Positions 21,332-33,756 of a stretch of 64,000 nucleotides of DNA are shown piece after piece. The DNA is from Coriaria nepalensis (taxonomy: Eukaryota; Streptophyta; Magnoliopsida; Cucurbitales; Coriariaceae), in contig CP114483.1 of the NCBI GenBank assembly GCA_027186245.1, positions 3,482,001 to 3,546,000 of the forward strand. The letters run 5' to 3'. The translations under genes were made by a program, and so were the position numbers. The notes under the pieces were generated by a model that saw only the letters and a program-made list of their open reading frames with translations, made no database searches and was not told the DNA's origin. The stretch's first letter is position 1. The number at the start of each line of letters is the position of its first letter.

Positions 21332-22439
21332 ACAGGTTGATGGAATAGTTCATGTGTGGGAGGGTGTTGAGTTAGAACTGGGGTACGTAACTCGTGTGTT
21401 GACTTGGAAACCGCGGTTTGTTGGCGAGGTTTGAACAAAGAGAGGGTCAAAACTAAAGAACAAGGAAAGTTTCAACAAGTCTTTAAGTATACATGTACTA
21501 CTACTTCATGGTTTCTGTTTATTAAATGTTCGTTATGGATCATTAAAAATAATATATTCACATAATTCAAAACCTACTTTAGATTCATAAATTTTAAGTT
21601 AGACCAAGATAATCATCTCTTGGTCTGAATAGGCTTAGGAAGTGTACGGGGGTTTAGAAAAACGTTTTCTTAAGTTTTTGGGGTTTGTATTTTATGTGAT
21701 GTGTCGTCCATGTGTGAATCAAATGTTGTTTTGTCACTGGTCGGTCGGGCTGCTCTAGCCGACCATCTTCGACCTCTTTAGTAATTAGGCAACCCTCGTT
21801 TCATATGTCTAAAAGGGTAACCCTGGTTCTACAAAATAAATTTCACTTTTATTTTAATAATTTAATAATGTTACATGCAAAATTTGTAAACTTATCACAA
21901 GTTACATGAAATCATTAAACAAATTCAGTATCTAGTGAATCAATCATGCATGCAGTTTGTCATTAGAGTAACTTTTCATCACTCCTCTTTGGACACAACA
22001 AAAACTATCTTGTTCATTAGAGTATGAGTTTGTCATTCCTTAGATCTCATTAAACGACATCAAACATACTGATTGACTAATTATTTTGTGTGAACAATGA
22101 ACATGATTCATCCAATATGGCTGATCTCTTTTTGTGATCTTAAAAGTTCATCACTTTATGGTTTGATTAGATTGACTACACGATACCATAAAACAAGTTC
22201 TTGATTGAAAATTCATCAAAAATCAAAATGATGTACAAATCATTACATATTGGATGAATCATGTTCATTGTTAAAACATAAATTACTTTTTTTTTTTTTT
22301 ACATTAAATACTTACCAAGCATACATTATTCAAAAACCTCCTTTTAACATCCTCTAGGAATGTATAGGTTATAAATGGACTATTCACCAAAAAAATAAAA
22401 ATAAAAACCCTCTTTACAACTCAATACTTACAATCAAAT
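21332..22439. other. Intergenic, with a 26-bp perfect inverted repeat
   Basis: AT-rich sequence between two minus-strand genes. It contains the inverted repeat listed separately (22094-22272) and no recognisable gene. Confidence 0.5.
22094..22272. repeat. Inverted repeat, perfect 26-bp arms, 127-bp spacer
   Basis: Arm 22094-22119 begins AACAATGAACATGATTCATC and is the exact reverse complement of 22247-22272. The spacer is AT-rich and unrelated. It could be the remnant of a foldback or MITE-type element. Confidence 0.85.
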
Positions 22440-24245
22440 TCAAGTGGGACTGATCCTCTCATATTCTCCAATTTCTTCAACCTCTAACAATGAACTCTTC
22501 ACACCATACTTCACATTTTCATGATCACCTTCTGATTTCTCAAAATGAACCGCTCCAATATCTCTTGCCTTCATATCACAGCTCTCCTCAACATACTTCT
22601 TTCTAAGAATCTCTAGTTTCTCTACAAGATCTTGCACCTCTTTCTCCTTCTCTACAAGAAGATCATTCGCCTTTTGTAATGCTTCGTTATCATATTCAGC
22701 TCGTTCTTCCATCATTCTCAAACACTGTAAGGCCTCCATATGAAGAGTCGCCTTCTCCTCTTGCAACTTAGTAATCATAGCCATGGCTTGATTCACGGCA
22801 ATTCCCGATGCATTTCTTTCTTCCTCCAACTCCTTATACAAACAACTCATGATCTTCCTGTCATGCTCTACTTGTCTTTTAAGCCTTTCCTCCATGCTCT
22901 CACCCTCAATTTCACTAAAAAAGCTTCCATCTAAAGATTCCAAACCAGAATCTTTTCTTTCGAGGGAGATTCTCTTTTGAAGTTTGTGGAACGTTCCGGA
23001 AGTGTTGAATGAATCGGACGGTTTAAATTCGTCGCTGTTTATAGACAACCTAGGACTTAAATTCGGTATTGATTGTTCTATCACTTGAGAGAAAGAGAGT
23101 TGGGTTAATAGGAGCTTTAAATCTTCACTAAGTCTTGAAGAATTTTTTCTGACAAATTGTTCGGAAAGTAAACTGGATGATTGTCTTCCTCCATTGCTTA
23201 CGGCTAGCTTATAAGCATCGCCTAGGTCCAGTAAATTTGGAACTAGTTGACCAGAATCACTGGAAACAGATTTGGCTTCTAAACCTTCACTACCTTTAGA
23301 TGCACCTATAGGAAGAAGAATCAAGTAAAATTTCAATTTTGCCACGGTGAAAAGTGATTATGCCCATCAAATGAAACGAAAAAAGAAAAATAAATAAATT
23401 GCCAATTGGGTAATTTTTTTTCCCAATCATTTTATATTGTTTTGGAGCTCTAATTTAGTGACCAAAATTAAAAGTGTGCAAAAATAGAACAGAGAGAAAG
23501 TTTTGAACTTACGACTCTGTTCCAAGATTCCGATAGAGGGTTGGGATGAATTTGAAGGAGGAGGTATGTTATCTTGAAGAGAAGATGTAAGATCACTTTG
23601 AGCAATATCATGATCCGGTTTGCGTTCTTCTTGTTTCCAATTAAGTTCCTCCAATCCATGAAACCCGGTAGAAGCATTCGATTCAACAGATACATTGCCG
23701 TGAGGCAGTGCATCATTCAATCCCACCCGTGATACTAAATCCAACGGCTCAGGCTCAAGCTCAGTCGTAGAAGCTAATTCTGTGATTACTTTATCCGATA
23801 CCAAATCATACTTTGGAGAAATGACATGAGGCTCCATGTTCTTAACACCTTCATTAATAGAATCCAGGCATTCTGATTTGGCATCAGACTTAATCTTCAA
23901 CTCTTTGCACTCTATATTAGGAATACTATAAGTACTACTAAAGAGGCAATTTTCACATTTATCATGTATCGCAGACGAAATTTCCGATTTATGATCATTA
24001 CAGATCATATTCCAATAATATCCCTTTTTTCTACAGCTAAAAACGTGATCAAGCCTCGAGCATAGTAAGCACGGAGGGGTTAGTTTCCAGTAACGAGCAC
24101 AAGTTGTGATCAAGAACGAGAAAACGGCATCAATGAAGAGCATAAGAATTAGTAGCCATTCAAGAACAGCATATTCCAGAGATTCCATAACACTCCTTGA
24201 GTTCTTGTGTGCTTGAGCAGACGAAGTTTCCATCATAGTCGACAA
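22440..24245 (-). CDS. Myosin XI-binding protein with GTD-binding domain (DUF593; MyoB/FLOURY1-like)
   Basis: Members of this family anchor myosin XI to endomembrane vesicles by binding its globular tail. Two exons (23513-24245 and 22440-23305) join to 1599 nt, 532 aa; an Arg codon is split across the junction. Near the N-terminus is one membrane segment, AVLEWLLILMLFIDAVFSFL, followed by a conserved Cys cluster (PPCLLCSRLDHVFSC). The middle is acidic and low in structure. The GTD-binding coiled coil lies at about residues 380-475: MEERLKRQVEHDRKIM, YKELEEERNAS, AMAMITKLQEEKA, LQCLRMMEERAEYD. Short members of this family are called MyoB or FLOURY1-like; I cannot say which. The sequence 24360-24600 looks like a leader with introns. 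Its presumed partner motor is encoded at 1910-11492. Confidence 0.92.
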
Positions 24246-25189
24246 TAGAAATCGGGTTTAGATCGAATCGGTAAGAGCTCCAATAAAAACTGGTTATGGC
24301 AATTTAAGCAAACCCATATCAATTAAGAGCAAGAACAGAGAGTCCAATAATTACTTACCAAATTATATCAATAGGGCAATAGCTTATCTCTTAAAACAGA
24401 TAAAATCAAGGAATTCTTTAACCAAGTTTAAGAAACTTAATAGAACATAACCATAAGCTCAAATCTACTAAGAATAACACGCAGACAGATGATCAGATCG
24501 TAAGATTAGATTACAATACACTGACATAATTAAAAAGAACAATCATTTACCCGCAGAAACAATATGTAGAGGATGAGTTGCTGTTCATGTGGGAAACCCG
24601 GTTAAAAGAAGAGAAATTTAGAGCAGAGAGAGTGAAATAGAATGGACCCTCGTTATTAGCTGGGAACTAGAAGATCCAGATTTCAGACCCAAGATAAAAA
24701 AATTAAAAGCATAAAAAACAAGGGTTAGTGTGCCGAAAGGGAGCTTTTCCAACCAATCTTCTAATTTCTTTGTATTAATAATAGAAAAAAGAAAGAAAGA
24801 AAAGAGAGAAAAATGGTTAAGTGGGGAAATACACGCCGACCAAAGACAAAAAAGTCGGCTGGAGATGACTAGATGAGAGAGTAATGCGAATTTTAGAAGG
24901 GGGATTGTACGGCTCTCAAATTGTTTGGAGTTTATAGAGTTCGTATGATTCGGGCTATCTGATATAATTTAATATTTCTGGATAAATTATTTTAAAATAA
25001 AATGAATTTAAAAATATTTCTTCCTTTTTTTTTTTTTTTTTATATCTCCTTATTCGATATGATGTTTTCTATTTCTTTTCATCGCATTTTCTCACTAACT
25101 CATTCTCTCTAGAAAAAAAAAACCCATCACATTTATACAAGAAATATTCTAAGTTACTCTATAAGTGGAAGGACATCACCCAACCCTTC
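24246..25189. other. Upstream region of the myosin-binding protein gene
   Basis: Holds the leader and promoter of the minus-strand gene and then AT-rich sequence with a T run (25025-25041). No other gene was recognised. Confidence 0.45.
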
Positions 25190-26165
25190 GACTCGGCCTT
25201 ATGAAGAGTCATTCGATCCGAAGAGTATTTCAATATAAAGCCTAAAACTCTTTGAATAATCATCGACCTGTCTACCTATCGATTATCTTAAATCAGAGAA
25301 TAATAGGCTATGTACTGAAATACTCAATAGGTTGATAAATCTTCTAAACACTCGGTGACCTGTCAAGTATTTCAAATCAAAGAGTATTAGGCTCTGTATT
25401 GAAATATTTTACGGGTCAATGAGTCTTCTGAACACTCATTGACTCGTTGAGTATTTCAGACCAAAGACTATTAAGCTCTATATTGAAATCTTGACGGGTC
25501 GACGGGTGTTCAGAACACCCGTTGACCGTCGAGTATTTTAAATTAGAGAGTATTATATATTGAAATACACTATTGGTCGAGGGGTCCTTTAAACACTCGT
25601 CAACCTATTGAATATTTCAGATCAGATAGTATTAGACTTTGTATTGAAATACTCTATGAGTTGATGAGTTTTCTAAGCACCCGTCGACCCATCGAGTTTG
25701 GGAACAAATTGGAAGAAGTGAGAAATATTTGAGAGTACGAGAGTATTTTGTTAATGGTTTCTTCTAACTTTGGGATATAATGTAGTATTATTGCCTCTAA
25801 ATATTCATTATAGATATAGATAGGTGGCGAGGGATCTAACCACTTTTGATTGACTTTTGACCACTTTTGTCTCTCTTTCGACAACTTTTTAGGCTCTGTA
25901 CTGAAATACTCGATGGGTGTTTAGAAGACCCATCGACCCGTAAAGTATTTCAGTATATAGCCTAATATTCTCTGATCTAAAATAGTTGATGGGTCGACGA
26001 GTGTTCATAAGACTTATCGAATCATCGAGTATTTCAATACAAAGCCTAAAACTTTCTGATTTGAAATGGTCGACAACTAAATGGATCGATGAGTGTTCAG
26101 AGAGTTTTAGGCTATGTAATTAAATACTCTTTGGGTCGAAGAACCTTTTGACTCGTAGAGGGGAA
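25190..26165. repeat. Array of diverged 80-85-bp units with internal dyad symmetry
   Basis: At least four head-to-tail units begin near 25280, 25364, 25449, 25531 and 25610 (steps of 84, 85, 82 and 79). Each combines GAGTATTTCA-like, AGAGTATTAGGCT-like and TGTATTGAAATACTC-like blocks with a GC-richer palindrome; the clearest is GACGGGTGTTCAGAACACCC at 25501-25520. Related blocks in the opposite orientation lie at 25218-25262 and at 25890-26130. Between the clusters (25690-25885) is unrelated AT-rich sequence. No open frame runs through it. Confidence 0.85.
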
Positions 26166-26848
26166 TCACTTCCATCTCTCATATGATGGGAATTGCTTCC
26201 CTGTTAAAGAAGAGAATATTTTTAAGAAAATATGAGCAAAGTCAGCAAATAAAATAAGAGGTGTAGCCTTCCGCATTGATAAGATTCCTTATCTTTACAT
26301 TGTTATTACAAGAATTACAAACTCTTATAAATATTTATATATGTTTCTAACCTACTCTAGACGGCGAAGTAAGAATAAGCTAACGATAATATAGTACTAC
26401 TTTATCTAGTTACTTGCGTTTACATGCGTTTTCCAATTAAGTGATGATAACAATAAGCAACGTGAAACCTCGATGAAGTTACACACATGATCCATGTTTT
26501 AAACTCTTAAAAGGAATAAGTTGATTGTGTGACTTTGCTTTTCACTTTCACTACACAGAAATAACTTTGATTTGTTCCTTTTCCTTTCGTTTGTTATTTC
26601 TTGTATTCTACGATTGTTCTCTTTGTAGAACGTTTTACGTAATTGACTTGGCGACCCCAAAAATATCTGGAATACTCTCTTCGAATAGTAATGTAGATGT
26701 ACCAACAAATTAAAGAACACAGACTCTCCAATTAAGTTATGGTATATAAAGCATAGATCGATTTTACAATTGTGTTATTTAGGACTTGCACAATCATATC
26801 ATCACACAAACTTCTGAAGGGGGAAAAATGGCAGTCTAGTTGCTTGGC
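26166..26848. other. Intergenic and 3' flank of the KH-domain gene
   Basis: AT-rich sequence; the part next to 26849 is presumably the 3' UTR of the KH gene. No gene was recognised. Confidence 0.45.
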
Positions 26849-29800
26849 TTAGTACCCGTAGCTTGCACCATAAACCGAGCCATAACCTCCCGTGTCGCTT
26901 GCATGGCCCTGACTGGACGGGGGAGAGGGATAGATCGAACCATGGGATGCATAAGAATTATAGCCTTGGTCAGCTGAACGGATGGTCTGAGCCTGTTGTG
27001 ATGCAGCAGCATCAGCCATGAAATTCTGTACACACGGAAAAATGTAGGTTCTTGATTCAGAAAATATATCATATTGAAAGAATAGTAGTTTGATTTTGTT
27101 TGAAAATAAGCAAGACCTTTATACCTCATCAGATTGTAGTAGCAAGAGAGTGAAAATGGTAGAAGCCAAGGTTCAGTGATATCACAACAAAACAGTGGAA
27201 TTCTAGAGAATTGACAGTGGATACCCTAATTCTTCTGTTTTGTTGTGATATCACTGAACCTCGGCTTCTACCTTTTTCCTAGAGAATCAACAGTGGATAC
27301 TCTAATTCTAATAGCGAGATTCCACATAGGATAAACAAACTGTGTATAGTTCTTTCTTAGTGTTTCTCTATCCTACATGCCCTTTTAAGCATATTCAAGA
27401 AAACTCCACATTATGTTAGCTAATACTGTATGGCCTTACCACAAGAAATTAAGAAAATGAGAAAAAAACTCACCCCATTTACGAATTAGGAAGAAAATCC
27501 ATGAAACTCCTACCCAAACCAAAACAGATCAAAACTTTTACAGTATGCAACCTAGAACTTGATATGGTAAGATAGAAAAGCTTAGGTCTAATACGAGATC
27601 AAAAGGGAAAGAAATTTTTTGCCTGTATTAACTGCTGAGCTGCTTGGACTTGGGAAGCAGTTCCAGTGATTTCAACTGTCATCTCGCCCGGAACACCCCT
27701 AGTTTCTTGTATAGTAACTGTCGCCCCACTAGCTCTTCGTATGTAACTAATACTAGCACCAGCTGTCCCAATAACAGCATCGGCATAAGAGAGTGGAATC
27801 TGCATTTGGTTCGTGATCTGCAAAGAAAATATAAACATATAAACAAATCATATGAACAAGAAAACATGTTACTGAAACAGCATATACTACTTCTCAGTTT
27901 CTGGTTTAAACTAAGGCGGCAGATTTCAAACCAGGGGTACAGGTCAAGTTTAATACAGACAGACGTCTAATCTCCAAGGTACGGAATTAAATATATGTAA
28001 ATCCTGCCAAATAATTCTATAAATAGCCTGCTACAGAGTACAGATGCACCCTTTTAAGCCTCATTCAAGGTATTTTCCTTAAACAGATAGCCATAAATTA
28101 AGACAATTCAAGGCAGTATTCAAATACTTATAAGGATGTTTGTAGACACCACATGTGGAATTTTCTTTCGTGGAAGACTAGCCCTTACTGACATGTGCAT
28201 GGAATATTGGGCCGGGAAATCACATGATCAGGATAGGAAGACTCAAGTTATGGAACTTGGGTGTGAGTATTTTACACAACAGAAAGGTCATCTCCTTTAA
28301 TTTAATGTTAATGGTGGGGAGGGAAAAATAACCTGAGTATGCATTGATGGGGTCGACTGAGCATTGGATGATGCATGTACTCCAACAGGAGCCTCCCTCC
28401 CATAGGCTGAAATACCATGATGGGGTTGTTTGTCCATAGGTGGGGGATAGTCAGCAGGTGAATAGTAGTTCTCATGCTGACGTGGTGGTGGCATATATTG
28501 AGGAGGAGGTGCAAAACCAGGACCCCCTCCAGCATGTGGGGGAATTCCTTGAGGAGGGCCCCAAGATTGTGGAGGTGGCATGCGATCCATCTGTGGGCTA
28601 GTCATTTGCATCTAATGGAAAGAAGAATACAAGTTAGCCCTCCCAACTCTTCTAAGGTATATGATATCCAATTACTTCACCAAAAATAAAAACAGCCAAC
28701 TTACCTGATTTTCAAATACTGGAATAATACCACGGTCCACTAAGAACTTCCTAAGATGAGATGCAATTAGTTCTACGGCTTGGTGCACACCGGCAGGATC
28801 ACCCACTACTTCTACAACTCTATCATCTTGAAGAGCAAACACCGGTAGATCTTCTGCAGAATCATTAGCAAATATCCATCTGAGTGAGTTTTCAGTCAAT
28901 AAAGGGAAAACCAAGACGGGCTAATAATTCCCCTCCCTCCCCCCCCCAAAAGGGCGAGGCAGCTGAAGCAGTGTTGTGACACAATCTCATCAAAAGTTTG
29001 ATTGATTGAATCACAGAGAACAAATCCCAAACATTGAATGCCTATGAATATGAACAATATTTTAATAAAAAGAAGCAACCTGAATGCATTTAATCAAATG
29101 ATTACCAGCTCCAAGAACTCTAACAATACAGTTAGATGCTTCCTGAATAGATTTAACTGTTCCTCCCTGTTTCCCGATTAAACTTCCTGCTTGTGGCGCA
29201 GGCACTAGCAACCTTGTTGAGACTTTTCCATCCACGGAGGGAACATTGGATGAATCACCATCCAAACCATCCACAATACGTTTGTGAACCGTCAAAAGTC
29301 CATCTATAGCAGGGGGAAAAGCAGAATCAGGCTCCTCCTTAGCTGATACCATTACCTATCAAAATGCCTTTATGTGATAATTATGAAGAAGAGAAGAAAT
29401 TTAATGAAGACGGATCATAAACTTCAACAAAGAACTAAGCACATGAAATACCTACAGGAGAAGTGATTATTCACAATCTGAAACTGATACACCACTATTA
29501 CATCTTGAAATGAAATTCAACTCAAACAGAAGTGTTGAAGATGTATCACCTTCAATACACGTCTATAGTGACAAAGATCTAGATAATAGATATTTTAACC
29601 ATGACCCTTCCATAGAACTAAGTTTCCAGCACATAATCTTGATGGTCTATGTAGAAGAGATATTTCAGCAAGTCAACATAATAATGAATATAGTATCAAT
29701 TAGAAACTTAATTATGTTCATGAGAGGAGATGCCTTATATCAGCAAGTCAAATTATGTTCATGGGATCATTAACCACATTTGATGACTCCAAGAGCTTCA

Positions 29801-32139
29801 ATGAAGTCTGCTGTCTCCTCACCCACCAAAAGGGATATAACATATTAGACTGTATCACAGCCATATTTTCATGATGCTAACTTCCTAATTCTACTTAAAT
29901 TGTTCCAGCATAACCAAGAGAGTTTTATGAGATTCCATTGAAAGCTTTGACTAATATAAGTCTAAGGAAAGGAAGCCATGCTGAGAAAGGTAGTAGTTAC
30001 AAACTAGGGATTTGCCAATTAATTAGGCAAACCAGTGTTTGAATAATAACCTCGATTTTTTGCATGAGAAGAGAGAGAGCATGCAGCATTTTAAGACTAT
30101 AGAAAGAAATGAGACATAAGAAGCCTAAGACACATTGTTTATGAAGGACAATACTGACTAATGAGTTACCCATCTCTGTTTCACCCATCTACAGATTAAA
30201 ACATGTTAAGATCTTATTTTCTAATCACATGAAGATATTTTATAACTAGGAAAAAAAAAGATATAAATTGCAGAAGCTTTTAAGTTGCCTATTATTTGTG
30301 ATTAGTGAGCTAGTTTTAGTGTTTTGTTAAGAGTATATATCTGACAATCCCAAAAAAATATTTTAATCTAGTTGTTATCTCTATAATGTTGTCAATATTT
30401 TCATTTTTTTATGGTGTTTACGATCTTCACATGACATCAACCCATCAGGTACTGAAGTTACCAGATAAAATGCGGAGCTTCATGTAGATAGTTCGAGATG
30501 ATTATGTGTTAATCATATCAACTTTTCAGCACTTTGTAATGCTCAATGATGATCCCTGCAAACTGGATCTTTGGTTCTTCATGTTTGGATCTTATTGATG
30601 ATTGAGTCGTTGCCATAAAATTTGTGCACATAACCTGCACAGATTTCATTTCGTCACTATAGTAGAGGGAATTGGACTTTTATTTTAGGGATGTTTCCAT
30701 TTTGTTTAATTACACATTTTATAGGTAAGAAAATATCTCATAATAGTATTTTATTCTTTTTACACACGGATCAATATCTCATAATAGTATTTTATTCTTT
30801 TTACACACGGATCAAATTAATTTCATGAGTATAATTTTTATTTCGGTTGTTATTCTTTTTATTTTTAAAGCAAAGAAGTGTATCTGAGTTTCATAGCATT
30901 AAATACAGATCAGTATGACTTTATATCGTTAAGCATATATTTTACCTCACAGACTCTACGTAGAGGTTCCTAACAACCAGTATAACACGGTTGCAAAAAA
31001 TCAACCTACCATCTTATATAGAAATGGAGCTGTAAATCTTGCCACAACCATTGATAATCATTAACTATAGATAGAAGAACCTTTAAAATTGCTGACAAAC
31101 ATAGAGCATTTGTCAGGGTGTACTCTTGCTTTCTTGTATTTTAAGACACAAATAGGCGAAACAACTGTTTGAGGGCCAAGAATTTCACTGTAGAGAGAAG
31201 GTAAAGTAGATTATTGATAACTTTATTTAGGTCATATTTCCAAATTATCTTATAGTTAGAAGGTTTCAGCAGATTTTTCAAGAACATTGTTTCTAACTTT
31301 ATATCAGCATTCATTCCGTTTTACAGTCATTCTATAGGCAGAAGTGGCTTGATCAAAATGCATCTTAGATGTGGATCCAAGTATTAAGCGATGATCAAAG
31401 ATTTGTAGCTACCCAATGGGTGAATAGTAATAAAATATTTCCCCAGTCTTAATAAGGTCTTTTTCATCTCAGTTAACCTAAACATCACTAAGCTTAAAAA
31501 ATGCTAACGGTAGATAGGATAAAGAGAGTATCTACATTGATGATTGGATATAAAGCAACCATTTACTACCCACATAATAAAGAACAAACTATTTAGAAAA
31601 ATGTAGATGAAAAAATGATCGAATGTGTGATTATTTCTGATGTGCTGTACAAACAATGCAAAAGAGAGAATCTAAATGAAGAATGCAATAAGACTTACTG
31701 CTCTTTCAGCTGTTCCTGGAGGGCCATCGAGAATTTTAATGCGAGATCTAGTCTCCTCAACTATTTTCTTAATGAACTCCCCTTTCCGGCCAATAATACT
31801 TCCGACCTTTTGCACAGGAACCAACATCCGAAAAACACTCTCCCCAGGCCATCCAGGCCATTTCTTTTCACCTCCTCCAGTCAAGGAGTCTTCGTTATGC
31901 CCCTCTTTTTGTTTGGTCTCTAAGTTCTCTAGTACATGTGGATCCTCTGGTTCATATTCCTGGTCCAGTGTTTCCACTGGTTCCTCTGTGTTCTCCAGTT
32001 CCTGTGCATTCTCTATTTCATGATCAGTCTCTAGTTGCTGTGCATTCTGCAGTTGCTGTGTATTCTCAAATAATTGAAAACTCTCAGTTTCTTGATCTAT
32101 ACTTTCAGTTTCCACAAAGTTGTGCTCAGCTTCAGCCAT
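26849..32139 (-). CDS. Triple KH-domain RNA-binding protein (FLK/PEPPER/poly(rC)-binding type)
   Basis: Six exons (31699-32139, 29106-29355, 28705-28853, 28333-28611, 27623-27817, 26849-27025) join to 1491 nt, 496 aa. The N-terminus is acidic and Gln/Glu-rich with repeated ENAQ/LENT-type units. KH1 (about 100-165) has [13 protein letters not shown]2 has [12 protein letters not shown], and KH3 (about 375-437) has [14 protein letters not shown]; all three GxxG loops are intact. Between KH2 and KH3 is a Pro-rich linker ([20 protein letters not shown]), and the C-terminus is Gly/Tyr/Ser-rich. Such plant proteins bind pre-mRNA in the nucleus and affect flowering or pistil development; the exact orthologue is not clear. 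Intron 1 is 2.3 kb. The last intron has a GC donor (CAG|GCAAAA at 27622). A spliced leader is likely, with a good donor near 32726. Confidence 0.93.
27161..27271. repeat. Near-perfect inverted repeat inside the last intron of the KH gene
   Basis: Left arm 27161-27196 (ending GTGATATCACAACAAAACAG) pairs with right arm 27236-27271 (starting CTGTTTTGTTGTGATATCAC) with one or two mismatches across 36 bases and a loop of about 40. A partial direct repeat (acagtggatac..ctaattct) lies at 27217-27234 and 27291-27308. The transcript of either strand could form a long hairpin. Confidence 0.85.
30732..30813. repeat. 41-bp tandem duplication in KH-gene intron 1
   Basis: Two adjacent, essentially identical 41-bp copies (30732-30772 and 30773-30813), each containing ATCTCATAATAGTATTTTAT followed by TCTTTTTACACACGGATC. 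The lack of divergence suggests a recent event. Confidence 0.9.
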
Positions 32140-33756
32140 GATATTCGAACTGTATAGAATGACAATCCACGTGAACGATTGGAAAATCAGCACTTAGCGT
32201 TTGTAACCATGATAAACTCATCTAAGCAATACATATATGCTCCATCAACGGCATGCCCCTAGCGTCTTTTCAAAAGTGGAGATAGACTACGTCACAGCAG
32301 TCAATAAGTAGATATCTATTTTCCTCACTAACATAATCAACCATGTGTAACAACAACAAAATTTAACAAAGAACAAAAGGAAAAGAAGCAACTTCATGAA
32401 CTTAGTATCCCTAAATCGAGAACCAAATACCTCAGAAAGATTACACAAGCATGCAAAAAGTACTAAATAGGAAGAAAGAAAAATCCTTTAAAGAAAATTT
32501 TCCCTACTCCTCCCCTCCTTCCAAGGTTCCCGATATTTCGTTTCCCATTCGATAACCCCATTCTCTGGATCTAAAAAATAAGCTTGTAAACCCACAAAAA
32601 CAAGTCAGTTATGAATCATTGAATTGCCCAAATAAAACAAGCCACACGAGCAGACAGATTAAGAATGAAGCACACAACGATTAAAACCCCTAGAGACAAA
32701 AACGAACTCCTTGTAACCGTACTTACATGGGTGAAGACGAGAGCTAGTAGAAGCAGGTAGAGAAAAAATGAATGTGATGATGAAAGAAAAGTAGTCCAAT
32801 TTTAATATTTTCTAGGGTTTCAGAGGGTTTAAGGAGAGTGAGCGAAAGTCGAGCACGGAGATTGGAGGCTGACATTTATATCTGGAAGCCCTGATTGTTG
32901 TGCCGTTGTTGCGAGGCCAGGAGCTTCCTTTTTTTTTTCCCCCGGTTAAATACTTGTAATTATGTTTTGGCCCCATGTATTGTTATTATTTTCTAAAATT
33001 AATCCCAATATTTTAAATTATGTCAAATGTTTTCTCCTTTAGATCCTATTAAACTTATGTGAAAATCTAAATAAAACAGTTCACATAAATTTTGATTTAC
33101 CAAAACTGAGTTTAGAGTAGGAATCCCAGTGCACCTTAGCTGATTTGTTTTATGGCATTTCATTGAGATTATTTCTTTTAGTGTAATAACTTATACTCTG
33201 GATAATTCATGAGCAAACTGGACTTGATAATATTATAAACTAGACTAGATTTGAAGTTCGATTTTCCGTTTGAAACAAATTACAGTTTTGTAGGAGAGTT
33301 AAGATCTAAGCTTGAATTTTAAAACAGCATAAATTTTGACCCAACATTTGAAATTATTGTTAGGATATTTTTGCAAAAGATTTGAATCGAATTCCGAACC
33401 TCGGAATCACTAAATGGCAATTGCATCTTCTATTCTTCAAGCTAATGAATGGAATCATGAAATCGGCTGAAATTAAAACCCGAAACTTTGCAAAATCCAA
33501 GTCCTTTTCTTTTTCCCTTTCGTATTAATCATTCAATCATGTTACAAGAAAGAATTCAGACACAGTAAGAAGTACGGCAAAAAGCTGAAATCTATATAAG
33601 ACTCTAACAAAAGGTTAAAGAGTAGTTTTGTATCGAGTATCTCTTTTAGTAGTATTGTATTTATTTCAGACTAGCAAGAACACAGGCACCCTATCCTCCC
33701 TTTTCTACTTATCTCTACTCAGCAGCAGTTGAAGGCTAGAGGGGTTCTTCTGGCTA
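32140..33756. other. KH-gene leader/promoter and 3' flank of the Alba gene
   Basis: 32140-32880 probably contains the spliced leader of the KH gene. 32940-33600 is AT-rich with nothing recognised. The right end is the likely 3' UTR of the Alba gene. Confidence 0.45.

Noticed and set aside
25190..26165. CRISPR-like spacing of repeats
   Set aside because: Repeats are diverged, self-complementary and lack unique spacers; this is plant nuclear DNA.
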